Below, one piece after another: positions 1-39,500 of a stretch of 64,000 nucleotides of DNA. The DNA comes from Lingula anatina (lineage: Eukaryota; Brachiopoda; Lingulata; Lingulida; Lingulidae): contig NW_019775449.1 of NCBI RefSeq assembly GCF_001039355.2, forward strand, positions 204,367 through 268,366. Reading direction: 5' to 3'. Numbering within the stretch: position 1 is the first letter of the stretch; the number at the start of each line of letters is the position of its first letter. The position numbers and the translations under genes were made by a program. Below the pieces are notes generated by a model. The model made no database searches. It was given only the letters and a program-made list of their open reading frames with translations, and had not been told where the DNA came from.

Positions 1-877
1 TTGTCTTCTGCCCTGCAAAGCCAATCTCAGACTGGTATAAAATAAATAAATTTCAAAAGAAAAATATGAAATACTCTTGGCCATGACATAAACTATTTTC
101 AGGCACTTTCCATGCTGGGCAACTAGGTCTAAAAATCTAATTTTGAAGCTAATTGGTGCATTTCTCCAAGAAAATAACAATAGTTCTGTATTCTAAATGT
201 TCGATTTGTCCAGACAGACATTGAGACCGTCACAGTTTTCCTGACATTTCAGAAGGAAATATCAATACAAGATGTTTTTTGAGGCGTTTTATCATTTTAA
301 AGGTCCGAATTGGGAGAGATTAGTAGCTCTGCAGGATATTTCGACATAAAACATGACTTTGGTATATTTTGAAACGTGTGCAGTATACCTTTAAAGGTGA
401 GGGAAGTAACAGTAATAAATTATGATGAAAAACCATGTAATATACCAAGTAAAAACAAAGCAGATGGCAAGCAGCATGGCATTTAAGTGCACTTAACCAT
501 AAACTATGTAATAACTCTTTCTGGACTTCTGATGTCCCATTTTATGACAACATGAGCATACAGGTAATAAATTATTCACATCATGGTGACATGACAATAG
601 CCCTAGACTGTATAATAGAGTTCACCACCTTAAATGGCATAATCATTAGTAAGCAAGTCTGTTCAATTTGTGTGAACTCAATATTCAGACAGGAGCTTGG
701 GTTTTAAAGAAATCTCAGCATATTTATTATGAGACCCAATACTTAATCGACTCACTGGGGGGTCCAGAGGTCGCCCATAAGAATTGAATGAAAAACAGTG
801 TAATCCTGTGATTCTTTGAAAAATTAACAAATGATTGTCTCATAGGTAACCGTCTTTTTAAATGAAATGTTATTTAC

Positions 878-3800
878 CTGATGTTCTTGCTCTCTATTTT
901 GTTTCTCCAGCATCATGATACGGTCTTGTGATTCCTCTAATGTTCTAAGCAGCTCATCTCTTTCTTTGGTCACAGCAGCTATTCTTCTGTCAAGTTCATT
1001 TTTGCGCTCAGTGAGAATTGCAATCTGTTCGTGAATAAAAGAATTTAAATAATATTTTTATCAAATTTTCTTTTTAGAATGATACCCATGCTAACTAAGG
1101 AAAACAAATACTGCAATACAGTTGACGTTCAAGCCTAGAGAATCATTTCTGATAAAATATCAGATGTATTGAAACATCTCCAGACACTCAACATATTTAT
1201 GATCAATAAATAATCATGAAAAAACATTGCACTTAGCCAAAACTTAAGGATATGTCTATTTTATTTTTGCATGAATAACAGTGAAAAGAAAATTTCAATT
1301 TCAAGAACTGCCTTTCCAAATAATAGTTTTAAACAATCCCTGATGCAATGGTTCAGTGGCATGTACATATACAAAGGATTTAATTCAAAGATTAATTTCC
1401 TGGGGAATTGAGCAAATAGTAAAAAATCAATATCTAGTTAGTTCACTGCAATATATAGGGCTTCAGGTTAAACATTAGTGTCTATGTAGAGAAATCCACC
1501 TAAATAAACCCAACTGTTATAAGTTAAAACTCAGAGTAAGCATTTTATGATTAGCTAGCAGTATCAACATTAATTCCAGATGTGATTTTTACTAAGTTGA
1601 ACACTCCATGTTTCTATTCTAAATTATATTACTCAGAGTTGTCCATAAAGAAGGATATACTTTTTATAAGTTCAGGGATTAGATTTTGTTGAGAAAAATA
1701 GAGTTATGATTAGTTTGGATAGCATCTACATGTCTGCCTTACCCATGAAATAATGCTTAAAAATAATAAAAGAATAACTGTTATTATACAAATATTTCAA
1801 CAAAAATTTAAACTGCAAGTACAAACTGTGTGTAACATTTTCAACAAAACAAAAAGATCAATATTTCATCACATCAAAGTTCCCAAGGGATTTACCATGT
1901 CACCTTCTTCAAACCAACCAACCATGCTCGATCCAGACAATAACTTCATCAATAAACCCCAACATGAACATACATTGTAGTACTCAATACTGTCTGGTTC
2001 TTTTTTTTATAACTTTCATGTTTAAAAAACTTACTCGACAATGTGACCTCACTGGAAAATATGTCTGTATACTAGTATAATGATAAAGTACCTTGCCAGT
2101 CACCTAGATCAATCTGATGTCCACTTCAGAAACTTGAAGTGATTGGTAAAAGTGAAGCACATGATTCATTCAACTGATAGCAAGCATTGAGGTCAAGCAT
2201 ACTAGTAATGGTTCTTACCTCTTCCTTCAGCATTTCTAACTGCTGCACATGTTCGTGCATAGACACACGCTTCGAGTTCAACTGGTCACGAAAACTTTGC
2301 ACCTGATTCTGTAACTGCTCTTCAGTTTTAGCAGCCTGTCAGAAAAAAATATCAAATACATAAAATATCATAATAACAGGTGATTTGCTTAGATCTACAG
2401 AAATAACATGTTTAATTTGAACTTTTCTTTTTTTAATTTTCTGCAGTCCAACGCCAATTTAAGTCTTGTCATTCTTTAGAGAAACAAAACCCTATCCAAG
2501 CTTGGCACTTCAAATGCCAAACAGATTAAGGATTGAATTTTTAGACCAGTTCAATCTAAATAAATAGTGAGAACTTTATCCATTGGATCACATGTTCAAT
2601 TGTAAAAAACTGCTCAACCATAATAATAAAAAATCTCATCAACAAGGAACAATGTAGTCTGTAATTTCATGACATTGACCTTTTTCTAAGCTATGCGGTA
2701 AAAACTGGAAAAATAAACAACAAAATACCACAAGGTGATGCACCATTTCATTATATTTCTTTCTTTTAAATTATCTTTACCAATACAGTTTAATAGATGG
2801 TTCATCAAAACAAATTATAACAGAGTGCAGAAATCCAAATACAAATGAGATCAAAGGTACTCTCAAGGGGATATACACGTCGAAATGAATTTTCCAGTAG
2901 AAAAAGACAATTTTCTCCTTTTAACAAATTAATGCTGGACCTGTCCCTGCACTTGGATCCAATGTCTTCTTCCATTTTTGATTTAATAATTTAGTTCTTG
3001 GCCAGCCACTGGGTAAAAAAGGCACCACTTCATTCATCCCAATCTATGCTAATCTCCTGATGTTTCAGGCATATCAGCAGCTCAATTTGTGTGCTACTGA
3101 AGATAAGCACATGTAAATTTTGGTAAACACTACATTATATCAGGCAAAATATACTAGTATTTTTTCACTAGCTAAAGCTTTTTCAATAATCAATATGGTA
3201 CATGTAGCTCCTTTGAAATCAGTTTTCAGCAGCCCTTAAGAGATCTCATTTCCAATATATTATCATAAGAATAATCCTCATCAGCATTACCATTAGTACT
3301 GTGATATACCTCATTTTAATTCCAGTACCTAATGAATGTTACTAACCTGTCTCAGCTGATCTGTAAGTCTTTCATTCTGCTGTTTTAGTTCATCAACAAC
3401 CTGTGCCCTCTCCCTGTCTCCACTTTGGCTCTGTTGTTGTCTTTGCTCCAGCTCTCGTCGCAGATATTCCACATCTTGGTGAAGATCTTTGATGGCATTT
3501 TCATACTGTCCTTCTTTTATTTCCATCAAGAATTTAAGCTCGTGTCTTTGCTGCTGCATTTCCTAGATATAGAAATAGTTTTCATATTATGACAACTAAT
3601 ACATGTAAAAACAGGGGAAAACATCAACCACCGTCTTCTATACTTTACCTTGATATAACCAGAATTAAATTCATATTTCACATGATTTTGTGATTATAAT
3701 TATGTCTGTCAACTTTCTAGTTAACTTAAAAGCCAAGCTTTGGATCTATAAGACCCAGTGTTAGAAATATTGGCCGTGGTTTTCAAAATGTTAGAAAATT

Positions 3801-6595
3801 GAGATTAAGAAGAAGATTAAGTCTATGACCTATACACTTGCTTGGCTGTGCAGTATGTAAAAACTCCTGATACAAAACAAAAATTATATAAGCAGCTTAC
3901 ATTATTTTGAACAGTACTAATCAGGCCTCAACACCTTGTTTTTTACAAAGGCACCTTCCTGAATTTTTTACATCTCCCTCATCTACCTCAACTTGCCCCT
4001 CACATATATCACTGATAAATTTGATAAAAAGTGCTCAGCACTATTCTATTTCATATCAATTACTGTATTTACAGTACATCTGTTCTATTTCAATGTAAAT
4101 GTCCTAAGCAAATAAATCAGTGGAAATATTACACAGTTAATCAAATAAAAAAAATCATGAAAATTTATTTCAAAATGAGTTTCAATATCCTTTTCAAATG
4201 TGACAGGCTTATTCTATGTAATTAATATAGGAAAACATCTATTTGCCTGATGGAACTCTTTAGTTGCCACGAGCAAGCAGACAACTGTTAGTGTTGAGTG
4301 CTGGCTATGGATAGTGCTTATATTCAGCATAAGTTAATTTTTAAAAATCTACTGTTTAAACCTAAAACATCATTGTACTCCCACATAGAACATGCATGAT
4401 GCAGGTATAATCAGATAAGATACAATTTTCATGTCAAATACACGTGACAGTAGTAATATCACAGTACATGAGGGATTATCCTATCCATAATCCATTGTAT
4501 AATACTACTGTTTACAACCAAGCTCTGGGTCAGGGGTAAACAGATGTAGTTTTACTTTCATCACATGTAAATGATCAAGGGAAAATGAGACACGAAATGG
4601 TAAATAAAAGAATAAATAAAATTTCTAAAGAAAAAACAGGAAATGAATATGAAAAATGTGGATAGAAATTAGACCAAAGAGTATTACAACTAAAGTCTGC
4701 TGAATCACCATGAACCTTGGAGATGTTATTGATTTTTGTCTGGTGAATAATTGTTTCACTTGAAACTGCAGAAGACTTCGATCGATCCTGCTGTACTGAA
4801 AATTTCCAGTTGTTTCTATCACCACTTATCTGGACATCCATGTATTCAATGGAGGCAGTAGTGAATATCCTAGTTATTTTAAACACTATTATCACTTGTG
4901 TATGTAGTTATGGGTCAGATAATCATGTTCTGTTTGCTTAATGCACTAAATGTTGCATATATACTATTTAACAGAAAGTTTGTTAAAATGTTTGTTTCAG
5001 GGGAATTCATTCAGACAAAATGACTCAAAACCTAATTACTGGTACTTAATGAACTACCTTATCACTACCATATAGACCTAAACATAATATTTCTAGAAAA
5101 CTTACAAATGCACAGTGATATATCAAATACCAATAGTTCCTGGTTGTTTTATTAAGTTTTACAACAGAACAGAATCATCTGATGGATTTTTGAAAATATG
5201 ACATAAACATGATGTTATGAGGGGAAAGCATCTGATGTCATGAGCAGTACCAGACTTGGCTGGCCAGCATAAAGAGACCAGGTGTCAAAAAGAAACAACC
5301 AACCCTATGGAATATGGGGAGATGGACTTTTGTCCATATTTCATGGCACAGCCATAACAACAACAACTCATCACATGAATGATGCATATACCCTGCATAT
5401 CTGTGAATATACCAGTTTAAAGCATCATTTTCTCCACTGCTTCACATATACTAGTATTGTGTATGAACTACACATGTATACATGTTCTGCTACCAAGGTC
5501 ACACCCCCCCCCAAGTGACACAAGTGCCACCCCCACTTCATGATATTCAGTTTCTTCTTAAAGAAAACTAATATAAACATTAACATAATGGTTTTCAATT
5601 GACTAAATAATTATTCTTAGTTAGCTGTACATTAAAATGTATATTTTGCCAGAATGCCATCATTAAAAATGTTGGTATTTTTAAAAAAAATTCTAAGAGG
5701 CCAGCAGGATTCCCATTTTCTCACCCTTCCCTCTCAACCAAAATATTCCTTCCTACTGTAGTAGCTGGCTGGGGGTAGACACAGCCCTGATAGCTCAGTG
5801 GTAGAACACTCACATGGTAAGTAAGCATTCTTGGTTCCATCCACTGTCAAGTCGGGCATTTTTCAAAAAGAAAAAGAAATCTAAGTGGCCAGCAGGTTTC
5901 GCATTTGCCCACCCCTCCCTATCAACCAAGATATTCCTTCCTACTGTAATGTCTAGCTGGGGTTGAACGTGGCGCGATAGCTCAGGGGTAGAATACTCGC
6001 ACTCTGGTAAACGAGCATTTTGAGTTTGATTTCTAGACAAGTCAGGTTTCTTCCCAAAAATGCTACAATGGTGGCAGCAGTGTAAGGAGTGGTGGACTCT
6101 TTTGGAATTAAGGGGAGAAGAGTGTAGTGACTGGCCATGGTACTGTACAACCAGGCTCGAAAGCTCAGTGGTAGAGCACTTGCAAGATGAGCGATTGTCC
6201 CAGGTTTGACCCTGGTCGAATCATGTATTTTCTCCCAAAATGCTACACCACAAAAACTTTAAAACATATCCTTATTGAAAACAACAGAATATGGCACGGG
6301 AACCAACCTCCAATTTTTGGGCATATTCTTCTGCCAGCTGTTCATTTTTCTTTTGAAGCTCTTCATTTCTCTCCAATAAGGCTTTGCCAAGCTGAGCTGC
6401 CAGTAACAGGTCCTGTTCTTTTTGCTGCAATTGCACATAAACGTCGTCCGCATCATTTTTAACTTGGCCCTGCTGCTCCTGTGATTGCTGTTCGTTTCTC
6501 TCCATATTATTGAGGTATGCATTGCAGTATTCTTCGAATTCCCCAGGTGAAACCGGAGAGTTGGGGGACGTTGCTTCAAAGCGACACGCGCACAT
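878..6595 (-). CDS. BICDL1: BICD family-like cargo adapter (BICDL1/BICDR-1-like), 5' part only
   Basis: Four coding exons on the minus strand: 6308-6595 (start ATG at 6595), 3347-3562, 2219-2335 and 878-1024. All have GT-AG borders and phase-0 joins, giving 256 visible residues; the rest lies beyond the left edge. The first exon ends in a CC1-box-like motif, AAQLG at residues 66-70, followed by GKALLERNEEL. In BICD-family adaptors the CC1 box contacts dynein light intermediate chain. The rest is continuous heptad-rich coiled coil and aligns, from memory, along vertebrate BICDL1 without gaps. The family links dynein/dynactin to Rab-bearing vesicles. BICDL2 is an alternative name, as invertebrates may carry one pre-duplication gene. 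It is divergent from CIT. Family assignment is strong; the BICDL1 versus BICDL2 choice is inference, supported by the CIT and GCN1 neighbours. Confidence 0.85.
5694..5881 (+). repeat. tRNA-derived SINE, unit 1
   Basis: Unit of 188 bp beginning taagaggccagcag. It contains a tRNA-like head at about 5786-5855 with an RNA polymerase III A-box-like stretch (tagctcagtggtaga) and a degenerate B box (ggttccatcc), followed by an A-rich tail. The downstream unit starts with nearly the same sequence at 5882. The upstream non-tRNA part (about 5694-5785) is shared with unit 2. No intact cloverleaf is evident, so a tRNA-derived SINE is preferred to a functional tRNA. Confidence 0.7.
5882..6065 (+). repeat. 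tRNA-derived SINE, unit 2
   Basis: Second tandem copy, starting taagtggccagcag. It has the same body as unit 1, then a tRNA-like head (tagctcaggggtagaatact) at about 5977-5996 and a degenerate B box (gtttgatttct). It ends near ttcccaaaaatgctac, a tail motif that recurs at the end of unit 3. Confidence 0.7.
6140..6250 (+). repeat. tRNA-derived SINE, unit 3 (different 5' body)
   Basis: Third tRNA-like head. The A-box-like sequence aagctcagtggtagagcact begins near 6160 and the B-box-like stretch ggtttgaccctgg near 6202. The tail is tctcccaaaatgctac, like unit 2. The body upstream of the head differs from units 1 and 2, so this may be a related subfamily or a 5'-rearranged copy. Confidence 0.65.
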
Positions 6596-7271
6596 TACAA
6601 ACTGACACGAGAAAAGTCAGCCACATAAACTGTAATCAGTAATGACGCTTCCTTTCTTTCGATATTCACTGCTCCACGTTTGCAATGTCACTGTTTGGCA
6701 ATCAGATGGCTGATTACATTAGCTCCTAACATCAAAACGTCATTCGATGACAGTGGCTCAGAAACACTGGATGTTGTTCCTATTAAACCCATCAAGTTGT
6801 TGTTCTCTCCTTGACTAAACCTACGGTGTAGTGAAACCGATTGTCAGTATGGTTTGTCTCTTTACACTTCTGCCTTCTTGACCCTTTTCACCGAATAAAA
6901 AAAGCCGTAAGGAAATTGTCAGTATATGCTCTATGAACATTTGGTCTCGTTAGACTATGAACCCAAATTAAACTCGAAATACTTTTCAAAAATATACGAT
7001 TAAAGAAAATAGTAAACACGTTTGGAATAAGATGCTGTCGTAAATTTGCAAACGCTATCAAATAAACATTTATCATTCAGTTGCAATCACTTACGGCTCA
7101 CATCTTGACCTATTTATCGTAGCCAATGGAAATTAAGCATGTTGTAGAATTTTAGCCAATCAAATTTAAAGAGGCTCGATACTGCCGCGGATTTTGAAGT
7201 GAAGAAGCAACAACGGTGATAGTAGAATATTAGTTGTAATAAATGCGTAACCAAAGCTGACACTAACATTC
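6596..7271. promoter_or_regulatory. Divergent promoter and 5' leaders of BICDL1-like gene and CIT
   Basis: The two start codons are about 1 kb apart on opposite strands (6595 minus, 7611 plus). Two CCAAT boxes in the same orientation lie at 7123-7127 and 7156-7160, 33 bp apart, close to the inferred CIT transcription start. A probable non-coding first exon of CIT ends at 7271 before a gtaagt donor, and its intron ends at 7579 (tttcag). Both transcription start sites are inferred; no TATA box is clear. Confidence 0.5.
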
Positions 7272-7610
7272 GTAAGTATTTGTCTTATTTCAAGTTCAAA
7301 GTGAAGTAAATACACCAATTGGTACATGTGTGCATTGTATGCTGGCGGGTATTCTGCTTGAGTTTGACTTTAAAAAGTCTTATTACTAAAATTTTCATCA
7401 GATCATACGAATCATATTTCATTTTGAGTATAATTATTTTATGTTGAAATGGAAATCAAGCCGTTTTGACTTTATTGCAAGGTCTTCTTCATGTGAACGG
7501 ACTTGGAATGTCACCATGGTGATGATCTACACTAATACATAACTGTAACAGTATTCACTAAGATTCATTTATGTTTCAGAGTTGAAGGTACAGTAGGAGA
7601 ACAGCTAACA

Positions 7611-35506
<27,896 letters not shown>

Positions 35507-36035
35507 ATGATTGGTGTTGGTGACCTGAGCCGACATACTGTTACATTTGAATTTCAAATATAGACTAGAAGACATAGAAACACCCAACATTAGAGTAACT
35601 GATAAAATATATATAGACCACTTTTGTACTCTGTTTATGTTATCATATTAGCACCTCTGAGGGTAACTTACGGTCATTTGAGTACAGTTATACGGAAAAG
35701 TGTCCATTGTAGTATGTTATTGCAATAATTCATGCTTGCATTAAGTTTTAGAGGAAGGTTACCTTAAGTTTCAGACTGTTGTAAAATAGACAGATTGGAT
35801 GATAGTAATATATTTATGTAAACTCTGTGGTATTGTATATAAGCAGCATAGAAAAGCATGAACCTTAGAAGTACGAGTGTGAACCAGGATTATATCAGTG
35901 AATCAAGCAAGTGAAGAGAGTAGCTGTGAAGAGCAAATGTATTACAATCAAGGATAACAGTAAAATTTGCCAATATGTGTATTGTTATTATATCCATATT
36001 TTGTAAAATAAAGAACTGTTCAGAATATGATTGGT
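35507..36035 (+). terminator. CIT 3' UTR and polyadenylation signal
   Basis: An AATAAA hexamer lies at 36007-36012, about 500 bp after the CIT stop and preceded by AT-rich sequence. Cleavage is expected about 10-30 bases downstream. No coding sequence is seen here. The exact 3' end is inferred. Confidence 0.65.
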
Positions 36036-36520
36036 TTTTTATTAACTGAAGAATGGAAACATGACAAAGGCAAATTATTAACTTAAAATCTGCAGCAAAA
36101 GATTTGCTTGTTCATCTTGAAATGACATATCTTTGTCAACGTGATAAAATTACATAGCATTTAAAAGAAAATAGCTGATAACACTTCAAAGAAAGATGAT
36201 AATGGCATATTACCATATTATTATTACAATTATTTATGTTACTGCAAAACAAAGTTTTTTTGTTAAAGTACATTGGTTTTGTATGGAATTAACACAGATT
36301 CCTGCTTTTGTGAACAGAAAGTCAAGACACAATTTGTACCATGCAGGACACTTCATTTCCTTTTCTTTGCTTCCAGAGTTCTGATCATTGAACAGTATTC
36401 TTTGTCAGCTCCTTGTGACAGAAACGCCTGGAGTCTTCATCAGCATTACTTCTTAGTTCCTTCATCTAGTGCTGTTTTTCCATCAAAAGCCTGCTTCCCA
36501 CCAAGCAGACGACACTGGTG
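36015..36520 (-). terminator. GCN1 3' UTR and polyadenylation signal
   Basis: On the minus strand an AATAAA hexamer lies at 36038-36043, about 480 bases past the GCN1 stop. It sits about 30 bp from the CIT signal on the other strand, so the two transcripts probably end within or across each other's 3' ends. Confidence 0.6.
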
Positions 36521-39500
36521 TTATTTCAGCATTGTGTCATCAAGGTCATCTACTGGCTCAGACTGAGTGGCAACTTTTCTTAGTGATTTATTGATCACCT
36601 CAGTCAGTGAATCTTTCATTCCAGCATCCAAGGCAGCTAATACAGCCTGAAAATACACAATTTGGAAATTTCACTTCAATTATAGTATACAAAGAACATC
36701 ACTTTTTGACTCACAAGTAACATTTTCGTTTCTGAAAAGAGCCTGAGAATTTGCCAATGTGAATAGGGAAGTTTAAATACTGGAAATGTTATTCAAATGT
36801 AATTCAAATTCAAGATTAAAATCTTTGTAGATACATGTCCAATTACAATCCAGATGAAACAACAACTTCATGATTTCTATTTTCATTAAAAGCATATCAT
36901 AATACTTGTCCAAGAAGTTTTTATCCATTTGGTGTTTCTATTAATCTCCAAACACAAAAATTCATCTTTCAACACAAATTTTAAGTATATTTTCACTTTA
37001 CCTTTGGAGCAGTGGAGTATCTGAACTGACTAAATAAACTATTTTTCACTTTATTATTATTATTACTACTAGAGTTATCATTATAATACTAAAGCCAGCA
37101 GTCTCACCCTGACTACATCTTCCCCTTGCCTCATCCACAGTAGACTGACCAGTGTATATTCACAGTCTGCCCTGACCCCTGTGTTCTTCTCCTTTGTCCC
37201 CATCACCACCACTGGCACCCACACCTTCAGCTGGCTCATGTCAAATGGTGTGCCTCGACACTTGGACAAATGGCGGAGGATTTGTGCTGTCAGCTGCTTC
37301 ACATCGTTGGACTCGTGCTTCATGCCCTGTTGGAAAAAGCTTAATGCTATATTGTGTTCTCAAGCAGTTATCATAACATGTTTTCATATAAAGTTACGTT
37401 TCAAAATGGGATTATATGATGTATAAATCTTTTAAAGGACATCGAGCACTTCATATTATGGTGCCAAATTGGGGAAATATAACAGGTAATTTCTTAATAC
37501 CAGTCTACTACAGGGATTTGAATATTTGATGTAGCATGTTAAAAATGGGGAGGGAGGGGGGAACTTCAATAAATAAACCTCACTTTTAAAACCGCAGCTA
37601 CTAATTCCTCATTGAGGGGCTCTCCTGACTTTATCTGGTGTTCCAGATAATACCCAGCTGCACGCAGGCCACTCAATGTAATGGGGATCTGAAAGTTGAC
37701 AAAAATGCCTTTGATGAATTTTTTACTGAAACTCAATTCAATTTTCTGTATTTTTAATGAGTCATCTGGTTAATAAAGATGTAAAAAACATTAAAATATA
37801 TACTGATACAAGCATTATCTGTTCACTTAACTAAATTTCAGTCTACTTTTTACCTATCACCTACCCTGTCAGCACCAATGTTCTTCAGAATAATAGGCAC
37901 CACGCTAGTGTCCTGCTTCACTCTGTCTGCTGCCTCCTTCACTGCTATAGACAGTGCCACACTGCGGCCATGACGGACCAACCAATCAAGGCCAGACTCA
38001 GCATCTAAAATATAATACCATTACTTTGTAGAAAAAGGCTGTAATATCTACTTTTTTGTTTATTGCATTTCGTTTTAATTTCATGGACAAGAAAAAAAAA
38101 CAGTTCTGTCCTATCATTAGTTTATTTCAAAGGATTGTAAAAACCCACCATTGATTACATTATTTTCATAATCATCTTGTGAAGAAACATGACCAAAATG
38201 AAAGTCCTGAGAAGATCAATGTTAAAGTTACTGGCAGTTAAAATCAACATGGGCATTGGGAGAATAATAATATTAATGACATAAATATATTCTACAATTT
38301 GTCATGCTCACCAAGCAGATGTTGGTCCAGCACTCCCTTCAGCTCTTCATCGTCCAGGCATCCACACAGTGCCCCAAGACAGCCCGCAGCAGACATCCTG
38401 GTGCTGTCCTCTGGTGACGTGATGGAGTTCAGGAGGGTCACCAGGATCTGCTTCTTGTTGGCTTCATTCATCTTTTTACCAGCTCCTGCTATACAGCCTC
38501 TAAGTGCCTGCATCATGGTGTCTCTAGATACCAAATGAATGAGAAATAATACAAAATAAGGATTTGATCTTTTATGGATACACCAACAGTATAACTAAAA
38601 TGATCCAAACATACTAGGTATTTTGATACATAAAAACAACAATCTTCAACAAATCTCCTCAACGATAAACACATACAGTGCATTTGTAAAACTGGTTGTA
38701 ATGCTTTTCCATATTTTTGGAAGGGGGGAGGTTAAAGGGGAGAGTATTCATTTTGTTATGACCCACGGCAATGATGACCAAGTTGTTACCTGATTCCAGT
38801 TTCTGCAGCATTTTTAATTCCTGTGTGTAGGTCAGTAAACAGTGGGTCCACCTTCACATGGATGACAATCATCTTGCTGAGAGCTGCTGCAGCGCGCAGA
38901 CGGACATTCCTGTTGGGGTCCTGCAGAGCCTTAACAAATGTGGTTTGTAGCTGGGGCAGGAATGGTTTGAGCATTGGACCACACTGAAAGTACAGTTGGT
39001 ATCAGTTAAATCTTTAAATCTTCAACCAAAGTTATGTTCCTTTTTACAGAACATCAAGCATAAAAATATTTTTTCATTTCCTTGCAAAAAAATATACATA
39101 AGCACATTGCACTGCATCTATACTAAGCAACTGTTCATTATAATTCTACTTCTTTCATAACATAATACAAAGTACATTTTTCTGCACAAATCACCTTGCC
39201 CAGCAACAGTCCCAAAGTGTCTAACACAGCCACTTTGATGTTCCAGGCAAACCTGTCACCCAAAATTCTAATCAGGGGTCCAGTGATGTTGACCACAGAT
39301 GGCTTGAGGGCCTCTGCACTGGTCCTCTGAATGACCTCTCCAAGACCCACTGCCGCCTGCTCCTTCAGCTCCATGGGGCCGTTTAGGATACCTTCTCGGA
39401 AAATGGGCAAAACTGGAGTGATTCCCTGAAGTTGTAGATTTAACATCATTGTAGAAATGGCTGTATTTTAATTAACATTGTCAACCTTATGAGATTTTTT

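Larger units (their letters stand above)
1025..6307 (-). other. Introns of the BICDL1-like gene
   Basis: Three introns: 1025-2218, 2336-3346 and 3563-6307. They are AT-rich with no convincing additional exon. Small open frames in them (for example 4575-4895 and 5282-5518) have no coding character and no splice context. The largest intron holds the tRNA-like SINE cluster at 5694-6250. Confidence 0.7.

Noticed and set aside
1753-1980. 75-residue plus-strand frame in a BICDL1 intron
   Set aside because: Low-complexity AT-rich composition, no recognisable domain and no splice or promoter context.
5780-6230. Functional tRNA genes
   Set aside because: A-box and B-box-like stretches are present but the arms do not form a convincing cloverleaf, and repeated bodies and tails surround them. 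A SINE origin fits better.
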